A stretch of DNA of 64,000 nt from an uncultured Lachnospiraceae bacterium (GCA_910588655.1 CAJUPJ010000010.1:1-64000), one strand, 5' to 3'. Counted from the first letter of the stretch, positions 56,309 to 64,000 are shown. The notes: generated by a model from the letters alone, not told the origin. Program-made: numbers and translations.

Positions 56309-56338
56309 ATTATAACAGGAGCATGAAAGATTTGTAAA
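56309..56338 (-). promoter_or_regulatory. Promoter for the 380-aa hypothetical gene
   Basis: Minus strand TTTACA (56333-56338) and TATAAT (56309-56314), 18-base spacer, ending about 40 bases before the ATG at 56268. Confidence 0.6.
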
Positions 56339-56361
56339 TAATAAAAATATGAGATAATTTG

Positions 56362-56664
56362 CAGTTATTTTGTGTTGGTGGCTGGGGAAGGACGCAGGGT
56401 TTTATACGCGTTCCACTAAATTATTCCATACAGGGACACGCTTCCGCTACGCCAGCCCACGCAACGGCGCATAACAGCCCCCAAAACGGGCTCTAAGCGC
56501 CGGCGGTGCTGGAGTGTCCCTTTTATGGAATAATATTAGCTGGAAACACGTATAACCTGCTGTTTTCCAACAAAAACAATAAAAAACCTCCTGCTATTAT
56601 AATTTTAAATTATGTAACAAGTGACTAGCAGAATAATCTCCACCACCCAATTTACAGTTATCTT
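56362..56664 (+). repeat. Palindromic element, copy F (long type)
   Basis: Starts with CAGTTATTTTGTG like the other long copies. Stems: ATACG/CGTAT, TTCCA/TGGAA, ATTATTCCATA/TATGGAATAAT, GGGACAC/GTGTCCC, CCAGC/GCTGG (right arm 56508-56512), CGC/GCG (56460-56462 with 56503-56505), CGGCG/CGCCG (56465-56469 with 56498-56502), and a short apical stem AGCCC/GGGCT. Core CGCTTCCGCTACG is at 56439-56451. Right-hand terminus less well kept and shared with copy G. Confidence 0.88.
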
Positions 56665-56940
56665 AATATTTTGGGATTTAGTGTAAATTTATAGTAACAG
56701 GTTTTGCGTGCCGGATGCCAGTAATATTACATAAAAGGGGCACTTTAACCCCGCCGGCATTTAAGCCAGATATTTAATGTGATGGAATAAACGTAAGTTT
56801 ATTCTGGAACATTAAATATCTGGCTTTATGTGCCGTTGCGTGGGTTAACGTAGCGGAAGCGTGCCCTTTTATGTAATATTCTGGCTCTGGCACAGAAACC
56901 GTCCGTCCTTACACAAACCACAAACACAAGATAACTGTAA
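56651..56940 (-). repeat. Palindromic element, copy G (long type, reversed)
   Basis: On the minus strand it shares with copy E the flank GACGGACGGTTTCTGTGCC and the core CGCTTCCGCTACG. Pairs: TTAACCC/GGGTTAA, CGC/GCG, CGGCA/TGCCG (56831-56835 and 56755-56759 on plus), and a 16-base apical stem closing around 56765-56828. The terminus TTTACAGTTATCTT at 56651-56664 is common to F, so the two elements lie back to back. Confidence 0.88.
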
Positions 56941-56955
56941 ATTACCATAAAAGTC

Positions 56956-56986
56956 TTGACAGAGCCCGGGTATAGTACCATACTAT
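56956..56986 (+). promoter_or_regulatory. Promoter with palindromic operator before 57046 gene
   Basis: Consensus TTGACA at 56956-56961; a CATACT -10 fits at 56979-56984 (17-base spacer). The perfect palindrome ATAGTA-CCA-TACTAT (56972-56986) covers the -10 box, so a small dimeric repressor could bind there. The leader to the ATG at 57046 is about 55 bases. Confidence 0.55.
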
Positions 56987-57045
56987 ATAATAATGTTGAT
57001 AAAAATATTATGTTTAATTATATTATACAAAAAAGAGGGAAAGAA

Positions 57046-57372
57046 ATGGATTATGCAATTAAATTTTTAGAGACAGAACGTCTGTCCATTATATCTGGGC
57101 TGAAAAACGGACAACATGAAAGATTATGGGATTTACAGCAATTAGATAAAGCATTAGGATGGCTGCGCCTGCTTCAGGATAAAGGAGTAGATAATGCAGG
57201 CAGATATAATTTTGAACCTTTGCCATTTATTAAAGGATATGGCAGTTTTACATATTACCATATAATGTTTGATAAGGAAACAGAGGATATTTCTTTATGG
57301 GAAGAATATAAAAAAACAGATGGTTCATGTTTTTTACTTGGAGCAGGTGATTTTATATTAGAAGCAAAATAA
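57046..57372 (+). CDS. Hypothetical protein of 108 aa
   Basis: Start chosen at the ATG behind AGAGGGAAAGAA; the open frame upstream lies in the promoter region. Soluble, no motif recognised (ends LLGAGDFILEAK). It precedes the kinase-like gene by 42 bases on the same strand, so the two probably share a transcript. Confidence 0.65.
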   Translation: MDYAIKFLETERLSIISGLKNGQHERLWDLQQLDKALGWLRLLQDKGVDNAGRYNFEPLPFIKGYGSFTYYHIMFDKETEDISLWEEYKKTDGSCFLLGAGDFILEAK

Positions 57373-57414
57373 AAGTATCTGTTATATAATAAAATATATC
57401 TGGAGGAATAATTA

Positions 57415-57954
57415 ATGGTCACTAAAAGCTTAAGTGTAAACGGAAAGGAATACCAGATTTTAAAGCTTCTTGGAAAAGGTAAAGGTGGGTATTCTTATCT
57501 GGCATGTGATGGTAACAGAAATGTGGTCTTGAAACAAATCCACCATGAGCCTTGCAGCTATTACCAGTTTGGCAATAAAATCCAGGCAGAAATTAATGAT
57601 TATAAGTGCCTGAGTAAAATTGGGATTCTAATGCCTGTAATGATAGATATTGATATTAAAAAAGAACGTATTGTAAAAGAATTTATTGCTGGAAAAACTG
57701 CATATGAAATGATTCTAAATAATGAACTTCCAGATTATTGTATAGCACAGGTTAAAAAAATGTGTGGGTTATTATATCCTGCAAATACTAATATTGACTA
57801 TTTTCCAACTAATTTTGTACTACAGGATGGTATATTGTACTATATTGACTATGAATGTAATGATTATATGGATGAATGGAATTTTGAGAACTGGGGCATA
57901 AAATACTGGTCAAAAACAAAGGAATTTCTGGATTATGTAAATGAACATGCCTGA
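57415..57954 (+). CDS. Small protein-kinase-like protein
   Basis: 179 aa. A glycine-rich loop (LLGKGKGGYSYLA, 18-30), an invariant-Lys-like position in NVVLKQIHHE, a hinge near IVKEFIAGKTA, then NIDYFPTNFVLQ in place of the usual HxD...N catalytic loop and YIDYECND in place of DFG. These match a minimal kinase or phosphotransferase fold of unknown substrate; the catalytic Asp is kept in NIDYFPTN. Small size, with no sensor domain. Possibly an active kinase of small molecules; not decidable from sequence. Confidence 0.7.
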   Translation: MVTKSLSVNGKEYQILKLLGKGKGGYSYLACDGNRNVVLKQIHHEPCSYYQFGNKIQAEINDYKCLSKIGILMPVMIDIDIKKERIVKEFIAGKTAYEMILNNELPDYCIAQVKKMCGLLYPANTNIDYFPTNFVLQDGILYYIDYECNDYMDEWNFENWGIKYWSKTKEFLDYVNEHA

Positions 57955-58073
57955 AACCAGTACAATGCCCAATATCCAGCCTTACCTGCCAAGTCCTTTA
58001 AAGACATGTTTTACAATAAGAATTATAGTCTGGTGCATGGCAAGGCTGTTTTGCAGGGTGTACATTTATGTAC

Positions 58074-58517
58074 TTATTTATTCTTCCAGTATTTTAATTT
58101 TGGCAGTTCTTCTTCATAAAATACCCTTGCCTGCTCTTTTGGCCATTTTTCATTTGATGTGTGTTCTACTAAAAAGTCTGTAAGCTGGCTAAGTTCTGTA
58201 TATATAAATTTACCATCTGTATAACACCATTTACAATATTCTTCATTAAAACTGCCATCAGGCTCTTTGCTTATAGATACATCATCAAGCGGCATCCCAC
58301 AACACTGGCAGATTAATTTACGTGGAGAGCCCAGAATGGTATTTATTGAAACATCAAATAGTTTTGATAAAAGCTTTAATGTTTCAGTGCCCGGTACTGT
58401 CTCCCCGGATTCCCAGCGTGAAACCGCCTGTCTTGTTACAAAAACCTTTTCTGCAAGTTCTTCTTGTGTCAATGCCTTTTTTGTGCGCAGTTCCAATATA
58501 ATTTCTTTTGTCTGCAT
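58074..58517 (-). CDS. XRE-type regulator with C-terminal zinc-ribbon domain
   Basis: 147 aa. Helix-turn-helix (about 5-60: LTQEELAEKVFVTRQAVSRW) followed by a domain with CQCCGMPL and EYCKWCYTDGKF (about 70-95), four Cys that fit a zinc ribbon seen in clostridial regulators. Ligand unknown. It opposes the kinase-like gene and has a TTGTTT-17-TATAAT promoter upstream on the minus strand. Confidence 0.85.
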   Translation of the reverse strand: MQTKEIILELRTKKALTQEELAEKVFVTRQAVSRWESGETVPGTETLKLLSKLFDVSINTILGSPRKLICQCCGMPLDDVSISKEPDGSFNEEYCKWCYTDGKFIYTELSQLTDFLVEHTSNEKWPKEQARVFYEEELPKLKYWKNK

Positions 58518-58565
58518 AATGTCACCTCATTTCTGTTTGATAATTTAATTATATTGCCTGTAAAA

Positions 58566-58591
58566 CAAAAAAACAAGCAACTGCCTGTTGC
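58566..58591 (-). terminator. Rho-independent terminator of pgeF
   Basis: Minus strand: GCAAC (58587-58591) and GTTGC (58577-58581) stem, loop AGGCA, followed by TTGTTTTTTTG. It lies 18 bases after the pgeF stop codon and just before the XRE gene promoter. Confidence 0.65.
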
Positions 58592-58608
58592 CTGTTTTAA
58601 GAAACCGG

Positions 58609-59523
58609 TTATGTTTCATTTATCATTATAAATCCATTAAGATTGCCCCTTTTCCCTTCTGATGCCCTGTGCGAAAATAATACCATATTGCTGCAGCATG
58701 TACAAAGACCTGAAATATGTATATTTTCCTTCTTTAAACCAGCAAGCAGAAGCTGGTGGAAGTTGGCTGCCCATAAATCAAGCTGGTACTTTTTTTCTGT
58801 TGTATTTTTACAATAAAAGATATCTTTCCATATATTTTCAGGATAAACCCTTTTAATCTCATTTATTACATCTTCGCTTACTTCGTAACAGTCCTGGCAT
58901 ATTGAAGGGCCAATTATACATTCTATACTGGCAGGGGAACTGCCAAATTGCTCTTCCATTTTTTTTACAGTTTTACTGCCAATAAAACCCACTGTGCCAC
59001 GCCAGCCTGAATGTGATGAAGCAATAACTTTCTTTACAGGGTCAGCAAAAAAAAGCGGCACACAGTCTGCATAAGAAGTTGCAAGTATAATTCCTGGTAC
59101 ATCTGTTACCATGCCATCTATGCCAGACAGTTTCTTTTCAAACCCGCTGCCTGCTGTATATGTTTTGTCAACATACATTACTTTAGTATCATGAACCTGG
59201 TCAGATAATACAAGGTTTTTATAACTTCCATTCATTGCTTTGGACACACGCTTATAATTTTCAATTACATTTTCCTGGTCATCACCCCTGTTAAAACCAA
59301 GGTTAAGGCTTGCGAACCTGCCTTTGCTTACACCGCCAAGCCTTGTAGAAAAGCCAAGGCTGAGCCATCCGTGTTTTCTGAAAGGAGTAAACCTTATTAA
59401 TGGTACTTCGCTGCTGTCATCAACATAACAGGTATTTTCCCTGCCAGCATGATAATAACACTTATTAATATCTGGTTTTATATCATCAACAACTCTGTAC
59501 AGTTCATTTATACCATATAACAT
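58609..59523 (-). CDS. pgeF: Purine nucleoside phosphorylase/oxidase LACC1-YlmD family
   Basis: 304 aa; related to YlmD/YfiH, which act on purine nucleosides and have been linked to peptidoglycan editing. Zinc ligands fit: His in SDQVHDTKVMY, Cys in YADCVPLFF, His in SSHSGWRGTV. The open frame reaches 59541, but the ATG at 59523 follows GGAGGATTTTT. Single gene ended by a terminator. Confidence 0.88.
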   Translation of the reverse strand: MLYGINELYRVVDDIKPDINKCYYHAGRENTCYVDDSSEVPLIRFTPFRKHGWLSLGFSTRLGGVSKGRFASLNLGFNRGDDQENVIENYKRVSKAMNGSYKNLVLSDQVHDTKVMYVDKTYTAGSGFEKKLSGIDGMVTDVPGIILATSYADCVPLFFADPVKKVIASSHSGWRGTVGFIGSKTVKKMEEQFGSSPASIECIIGPSICQDCYEVSEDVINEIKRVYPENIWKDIFYCKNTTEKKYQLDLWAANFHQLLLAGLKKENIHISGLCTCCSNMVLFSHRASEGKRGNLNGFIMINET

Positions 59524-59580
59524 AAAAATCCTCCATGCCACATTTAGTGGCGCAAATAATGGTGAAAATACAATATATGC

Positions 59581-59940
59581 TTAAAATGCATCCTTAATAA
59601 GATGTATCTGTTTTCCTGTAATTGCAACAATATCAAACCTGCATGGAATTTCCTCTGTCCCATAACTGTTTATAAGAAAGTCCAGTGCCGCCTGCCTTAT
59701 GTGTTGTCTTTTTATACCATTTACAGCACTTTCAGGGCTTCCTGACATAGTATTCTTACGGTATTTTACTTCTATAAATACAATATATCTGCTTTCTTCT
59801 GCTATTATATCTATTTCACCATAACGGCAGTAATAATTTTGTTTTAAAATACTGTAACCCATACCCTTTAAAAAATCCGCCGCCGCCTGCTCATACTGTA
59901 TGCCAGTTTCCCTTTTATTTATGTTGTCCACTCCTTCCAT
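59581..59940 (-). CDS. yraN: YraN family protein (UPF0102)
   Basis: 119 aa, nuclease-like fold of unknown role often found between rnhB and topA in bacteria. Conserved set GEIDIIAEE...YIVFIEVKYR (catalytic-like Asp, Glu, Lys) near residues 45-66. Starts at an ATG 14 bases after the upstream stop; a GTG at 59931 is a possible alternative start, with GGAAGG nearby but tight. Confidence 0.88.
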   Translation of the reverse strand: MEGVDNINKRETGIQYEQAAADFLKGMGYSILKQNYYCRYGEIDIIAEESRYIVFIEVKYRKNTMSGSPESAVNGIKRQHIRQAALDFLINSYGTEEIPCRFDIVAITGKQIHLIKDAF

Positions 59941-59954
59941 ACGGAAAATGTCTG

Positions 59955-60311
59955 TCAGTGTTTTTTATTATCCATTACTTTGCCTTTTATTTTATCCATA
60001 GTATCAACAAAAACAAGGACTTCTGCAACTACCTGGTAAAGTTCTGGTGGTATATATTCCCCTATATCAAGCTTTGACAAGTCACTTGCCAGTTTTTCAT
60101 CCTTATGTACAGGAATGTCTTCTTCCTCTGCTTTTTGTATGATTTTATCAGCAAGATACCCTTTCCCTGTGGCAATAACTTTAGGTGCTTTTTCAGTACG
60201 CTGGTATTCAAGCGCTATTGCTGCCTTGTTACTGCCTTTAAGGTCATTCCTGCTGTATATTTTCCTGTTTCTGTTATTGCTGTTATTATTAGAATTGCTG
60301 CCATATGCCAT
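59955..60311 (-). CDS. Stand-alone FlhB/YscU C-terminal domain protein
   Basis: 118 aa. The core KAAIALEY...APKVIATGKGYLADKI...EEDIPVHKDEKLASDL...IGEYIPPELYQVVAEVLVF is the cytoplasmic FlhB/EscU domain, without its membrane part. The autocleavage NPTH motif is missing, as is usual in these small relatives. Whether it helps flagellar export or has another task is not shown; no flagellar genes are present. Low-complexity Asn/Ser N-terminus. Confidence 0.82.
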   Translation of the reverse strand: MAYGSNSNNNSNNRNRKIYSRNDLKGSNKAAIALEYQRTEKAPKVIATGKGYLADKIIQKAEEEDIPVHKDEKLASDLSKLDIGEYIPPELYQVVAEVLVFVDTMDKIKGKVMDNKKH

Positions 60312-60346
60312 ATTGTTACCACAACCTTTCCTATCCAGACAGGAAT

Positions 60347-61105
60347 TTAAACGAATTTTTTAATAAATGTTTTTCTGTGCAAAGGGCATGGCCCATATTC
60401 TTTAATTGCCTCAATATGTGCTTTTGAACCATATCCTTTGTGTGAAGCAAATCCATATCCAGGATATATCTGGTCAAAATCCATCATAATCCTGTCCCTT
60501 GTAACTTTGGCTATTATACTTGCTGCTGCGATAGAAACACTGCAGGCATCACCTTTTATAATACCTACTTGCTTGTATTTTATCTTAGGTATTGTAACAG
60601 CATCCACAAGCACCATTCCAGGTTCTTCTCCCATATCCTCTATTGCTGCCTGCATAGCCTCATATGTAGCCTGTAATATATTGATTTCATCTATCCTGCC
60701 AGCAGAAATTATCCCGACACCATACGCAGCCGCTTTTCTGGTTATTTCATCATATAATTGTTCCCTTCTGGCAGCAGAGAGCTTTTTGGAGTCATCAAGA
60801 TAAAGGATTTCACAATCCACAGGAAGTATTACTGAAGCTGCTACAACAGGGCCTGCCAGCGGGCCTCTTCCTGCCTCATCAATACCTGCTATATTCTGGT
60901 AAACAGCATATTTCCTTTCAAAGACCTTCATTGCATCAAGACGCTTAAGCTCTGACAGCAGCTTTTCATCTTCATGCTGTGCTTTTTCAATTAACTGTTT
61001 CACTCCTTTTCTTTCATCATCTGCATATAAACTATAAAGTTCTTTTCTTCTGGCACTATCTGCCATTTTAAATTCATTACGTATTTCACTAACTGGTTTA
61101 CCCAT
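60347..61105 (-). CDS. rnhB: Ribonuclease HII
   Basis: Removes RNA from RNA-DNA hybrids. GIDEAGRGPLAGPVV (first two catalytic residues), YLDDSKKLS, VLVDAV and KVTRDRIM identify the family. The N-terminal extension of about 60 residues is typical of Firmicutes RnhB. Start chosen at 61105 behind GGAGAAAAT; the frame continues to 61135. Between the FlhB-like and lepB genes. Confidence 0.92.
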   Translation of the reverse strand: MGKPVSEIRNEFKMADSARRKELYSLYADDERKGVKQLIEKAQHEDEKLLSELKRLDAMKVFERKYAVYQNIAGIDEAGRGPLAGPVVAASVILPVDCEILYLDDSKKLSAARREQLYDEITRKAAAYGVGIISAGRIDEINILQATYEAMQAAIEDMGEEPGMVLVDAVTIPKIKYKQVGIIKGDACSVSIAAASIIAKVTRDRIMMDFDQIYPGYGFASHKGYGSKAHIEAIKEYGPCPLHRKTFIKKFV

Positions 61106-61165
61106 ATTTTCTCCAATCCTGGCAGTAAAATCCACTATAACCCTGCATTATTTATAAAATGGATA

Positions 61166-61963
61166 TTATATTTTCCTTATACGTGAAAAAGGCCATATAC
61201 AGCAAAATGCTTCACCTTCTATATCTTTTCTTTTAACCATTCCTACATATGTAAATCTGCTGTCTGTACTCATATTTCTATTGTCCCCAAGTACAAAATA
61301 CTCATCTTCTTCAAGCTGCACAGGTGATTCAGCAATTCCAGGGTCTTCAATTTTTTCATCTGAGTAAATGTCGTCATCAAGTTTTTTGCCATTAATATAA
61401 ACTGACCCGTCAATAATTTGTACTATTTCCCCTGGCAGTCCTATTATACGTTTAATATAATATATCCTTTTGCCATCTTCATCCCTGTCTGATATGGGAA
61501 ATACTATTATATCATAGCGTCCAGGGTCTTCCCAGTAATAAGAAAGCTTCTGGATTATAACAGAATCATTATTTTTAAGGACTGGCTCCATTGAACCGCC
61601 CTCTATTGTTGTCTGGTGTGCTATTTTGGCATTGATAAACATAGACAGGAAAAAAGCAGCAATTATACATGAAGCAGCAATGAAAACATTATGGAGAAAA
61701 ATTTTTCTTTTACTGCCGGTGCTTTTTGTATTAATAACAATATTCTGTGTTTCTGCACCAGGTTCAAATGCTGTCTGTATAATATCCTGTTTTATGCTGT
61801 CAATATCAATTTCATCCAGTACTTTTTCCCATGAATGGCTGGATTTGGCTTCATTCAGTTCATGCAGCCCGTCAAACAGCCCTGTTGCAGTTGTACCTTC
61901 TCTGACAATATCTAAATCCCTGCAGGCTTCCAGGCTTTCATCTATTAGGTTTTCATCATACAT
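61166..61963 (-). CDS. lepB: Signal peptidase I (active-type)
   Basis: 265 aa; a long N-terminal cytoplasmic region (about 1-85), one membrane helix (about 88-112), then the catalytic domain outside. Serine S124 in GGSMEPVL and Lys K171 in YYIKRIIGLPGE form the Ser/Lys dyad, with GDNRNMSTDSR further on. The long acidic N-terminal part is unusual for the family and is of unknown role. GGAGGAGTATT precedes the start. Confidence 0.92.
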   Translation of the reverse strand: MYDENLIDESLEACRDLDIVREGTTATGLFDGLHELNEAKSSHSWEKVLDEIDIDSIKQDIIQTAFEPGAETQNIVINTKSTGSKRKIFLHNVFIAASCIIAAFFLSMFINAKIAHQTTIEGGSMEPVLKNNDSVIIQKLSYYWEDPGRYDIIVFPISDRDEDGKRIYYIKRIIGLPGEIVQIIDGSVYINGKKLDDDIYSDEKIEDPGIAESPVQLEEDEYFVLGDNRNMSTDSRFTYVGMVKRKDIEGEAFCCIWPFSRIRKI

Positions 61964-62032
61964 AATACTCCTCCATGCCGCACGTCCTGCGGCACAAACA
62001 GCAAAACGAATAAATCCGTTTGTGAAAAACGT

Positions 62033-62878
62033 TTAAGGTCTTTCAAGGGTAATTGCACCAAGTTTCCCTGCACGGAAATCATCTATAAGAAGTTTCCCTG
62101 CTTTATCTAAATCAGGCTCTGCACCGCTTTTAATACATCCCCTGCATTTTGCAATAAGGTTTAATGTTTCTGCACCACTGCTGGTACTGCCAGTCCCAGT
62201 GTTATAATAACTGCTAATTGCGTCTGGGTAATTTTTATCCAGAAAGTCTATAAGTAATATGCTTAATTCATATATATTATAAAGTTCATCTTTTATTGCA
62301 CCAGTAAATGCAAGATGCAGCCCTGACTGCTGGTCTTCAAATTTAGGCCAGAGTATTCCAGGTGTATCTAAAAGTTCTACGTTTTTATTAAGCCTTATCC
62401 ACTGTTTTCCTTTTGTAACTCCTGGTTTATTGCCGGTTTTAGTGCATGCACGTCCTGCAAAACTGTTAATAAATGTAGACTTTCCTACATTGGGTATACC
62501 TGCAACCATTGCCCTTACAGGCCTGTTAATAATTCCCCTGCGCCTGTCACGCTCAATTTTCTGGGCACACGCTTCCTGTATTATATTATTAACAGATTTA
62601 ACACCTTTTCCATTTTTAGAATTTGCCTTGGCAATAAAATATCCCTTATCTTCATAATATTTTACCCATTCATCTGTAACCCTGCTGTCTGCCAGGTCAT
62701 ATTTATTTAAAACAAGAACCCTTGATTTGCCATTGGCAAGAGTATCAATATCAGGATTTTTGCTGCTGTATGGCACTCTTGCGTCAACAAGCTCAACAAT
62801 AACATCTATAAGCTTAATGTCCTCCTGCATAGCCTTTTTAGCCTTTGCCATATGTCCTGGATACCATTGGAACTGCAT
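62033..62878 (-). CDS. rbgA: Ribosome biogenesis GTPase RbgA (YlqF)
   Basis: Assembles the 50S subunit. Circularly permuted GTPase: NKYDLADS (G4) precedes GIPNVGKSTFIN (G1) and DTPGILWP (G3). 281 aa with the C-terminal RNA-binding region. Typical position between lepB genes in Clostridia. Confidence 0.94.
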   Translation of the reverse strand: MQFQWYPGHMAKAKKAMQEDIKLIDVIVELVDARVPYSSKNPDIDTLANGKSRVLVLNKYDLADSRVTDEWVKYYEDKGYFIAKANSKNGKGVKSVNNIIQEACAQKIERDRRRGIINRPVRAMVAGIPNVGKSTFINSFAGRACTKTGNKPGVTKGKQWIRLNKNVELLDTPGILWPKFEDQQSGLHLAFTGAIKDELYNIYELSILLIDFLDKNYPDAISSYYNTGTGSTSSGAETLNLIAKCRGCIKSGAEPDLDKAGKLLIDDFRAGKLGAITLERP

Positions 62879-62938
62879 AATATAAATTCTCCATTTCTAA
62901 AAAACACCACTCTGCCAAGTGGCGTTTTGTTATCTTTA

Positions 62939-63544
62939 TTAATTTTTACCGCTGCTGCTGTCCTCACCAAATCCATTAATACTGTTAATAACTGCAAGTG
63001 AATTAATACGCAGCCATGCCTTGCCAACAATATTTTTCTTTAGAATATTGCCTGTATTGGCATTTCGGCTGTCTTCACCTTCATTCCGGTTATCACATAG
63101 TACAAAATATTCATCTTCATCAAGGATAACATCTTCAAGCGCAAGCCCGCCATTTTCCATTACAGGAAAATTATATTTCTCTTCAGCCTGTTTTCCATCA
63201 ATATACAAATAACCATCTTCAATTTTGACAGTTTCACCTGGAAGTCCCATTACACGGGCAACTGAATAATAACTGTGTTCTGAACCATCCTGCTGTATAA
63301 CAACAACATCATTTCTTTTAACAGGCGAAATGGCATAAGACATTTTATTGATTAAAACATCATCACCATCTTTAAGTGTAGGATTCATATAATCGCCAGA
63401 CACACTCATCTTTTCAAGCCCGTAATGGGTTATAGCATATGCAGCAGTTATAACAATAGCAATTTCTACAAGTGTTATTACAATCTGGGCTATTATTGAC
63501 TTATACTTTTTACTGCGGTCTTCCAGATTAAAATCATATTTCAT
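62939..63544 (-). CDS. Signal peptidase I homologue lacking Ser/Lys dyad
   Basis: 201 aa, with one N-terminal helix (about 17-39) and the signal-peptidase fold (boxes near SGDYMNPTL, RNDVVVIQ, VARVMGLPGE, CDNRNEGEDSR). The catalytic Ser position is Tyr (Y52 in GDYMNPTL, usually GDSM) and the Lys position is Ala (A96 in VARVMGLPG, usually VKRVIGLPG); GDN reads CDN. The fold-defining residues are preserved, so it is probably a non-catalytic relative, perhaps a partner or regulator of the active enzyme encoded nearby. Confidence 0.85.
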   Translation of the reverse strand: MKYDFNLEDRSKKYKSIIAQIVITLVEIAIVITAAYAITHYGLEKMSVSGDYMNPTLKDGDDVLINKMSYAISPVKRNDVVVIQQDGSEHSYYSVARVMGLPGETVKIEDGYLYIDGKQAEEKYNFPVMENGGLALEDVILDEDEYFVLCDNRNEGEDSRNANTGNILKKNIVGKAWLRINSLAVINSINGFGEDSSSGKN

Positions 63545-63571
63545 AAAACACTTTTTTCTCCAATCACTTTA

Positions 63572-63994
63572 TTAGTATTCCTGCAAAACTTTTAAAGCAT
63601 GTTTTGGAATAAGACACTCAAAATGTTCTTTACAGTATTGTTCTGCATATGGCTGGTTTATGCAAAGTTCTCCATATTCTTTAATATAATTACAAAGATT
63701 GTCAAATTCACCGACTTTAAGTTTTCCTTTTTTTATAAAAAGGTAGTAATCACCCATAGCCTTGTCCTTATATACACGGCTTGTTACAGGTTTGCTATAT
63801 GAAACTGTAGATGCAAAAAACTCCAGGTCATGCAGTGAATTAAAGCGGAAAAGCTTTGCAGCAGATAGTTTTTTCTTTTCTTTTTCATGTGTTATCCTTT
63901 CAATTTCTTTTAAATGCTTCTGGTAAGCAGCTTTATCTGCTTCTGTGAACTTCTTTCCACCCGTTTTCTCCTGTTCATCAATATTTTCTGACAT
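63572..63994 (-). CDS. MecA-like adaptor domain protein
   Basis: 140 aa. A charged N-terminal third (about 1-45), then LFRFNSLHDLEFFAS...YYLFIKKGKL...IKEYGELCINQPYAEQYCKEHFECLIPKHALKVL, resembling the C-terminal adaptor domain of MecA that contacts ClpC. The N-terminal MecA substrate domain is missing, so this is a domain-level match. Only 6 bases of upstream sequence are present, so the ribosome site cannot be examined and the start is uncertain. Confidence 0.5.
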   Translation of the reverse strand: MSENIDEQEKTGGKKFTEADKAAYQKHLKEIERITHEKEKKKLSAAKLFRFNSLHDLEFFASTVSYSKPVTSRVYKDKAMGDYYLFIKKGKLKVGEFDNLCNYIKEYGELCINQPYAEQYCKEHFECLIPKHALKVLQEY

Positions 63995-64000
63995 ATGTAC

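Noticed and set aside
1..64000. tRNA, rRNA, T-box or common riboswitches
   Set aside because: No CCA-ending cloverleaf, rRNA core or T-box bulge was seen in the intergenic gaps.

Overview
The window looks like chromosomal DNA of an anaerobic, low-GC Gram-positive bacterium of the class Clostridia, most likely a Lachnospiraceae member. This is inferred from a PolC-type DNA polymerase III, a MurE with the meso-diaminopimelate signature DNPR, a PASTA-domain PrkC kinase, a flavin reductase fused to rubredoxin, strong GGAGG ribosome binding sites, and housekeeping gene order typical of that group. No rRNA, tRNA or CRISPR array was seen.

Layout. 244-19576 (+) is a long housekeeping run: dapF, murE, priA, def, an 810-base gap holding two copies of a repeat, then fmt, rsmB, rlmN, a PP2C phosphatase, prkC, rsgA, rpe, a PilZ protein, thiN, a broken and an intact MutS-like ATPase gene, and a flavin reductase/rubredoxin. 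19655-21615 carries a Phd/RelE-type toxin-antitoxin pair and glycerate kinase. 21887-22951 (-) is a tyrosine recombinase. 23067-38092 (-) is an accessory cluster of ten genes: a BlaI-type repressor, a small two-helix membrane protein, a secreted/anchored vWA protein, a 1114-aa tubulin/FtsZ-like protein, two unrecognised proteins, a zinc-ribbon GTPase, a GAP1-like membrane protein, a second membrane vWA protein and a zinc-ligand-deficient amidase homologue. 38759-42020 (+) holds a DUF4474-like protein, a metallophosphoesterase and a GH30 glycosidase. 42158-54982 (-) is uppS-cdsA-dxr-rseP-ispG, six small accessory genes including a degenerate Fic protein, and polC. 55126-58517 holds a few hypothetical genes, a kinase-like protein and an XRE regulator. 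58609-63994 (-) is pgeF, yraN, a stand-alone FlhB C-domain, rnhB, lepB, rbgA, a second lepB homologue lacking its catalytic residues, and a MecA-like protein.

Two things stand out. First, the 23-38 kb cluster matches the kind of tubulin/vWA/GTPase/GAP1 gene set that comparative genomics has linked to membrane remodelling or NTP-dependent biological conflict. Here it sits behind a repressor with its own palindromic operator and ends in a predicted inactive peptidoglycan amidase. Second, intergenic spaces contain at least six well-preserved and two degenerate copies of a palindromic element. Their stems differ in sequence but keep pairing through compensatory changes around fixed internal-loop bases, as expected for a selected RNA or single-stranded DNA fold.

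The housekeeping genes cover lysine/peptidoglycan precursors (dapF, murE, uppS), isoprenoid supply (dxr, ispG) feeding undecaprenyl phosphate, phospholipid synthesis (cdsA), translation maturation (def, fmt, rsmB, rlmN, rsgA, rbgA), envelope sensing (prkC/PP2C, rseP) and secretion (lepB).
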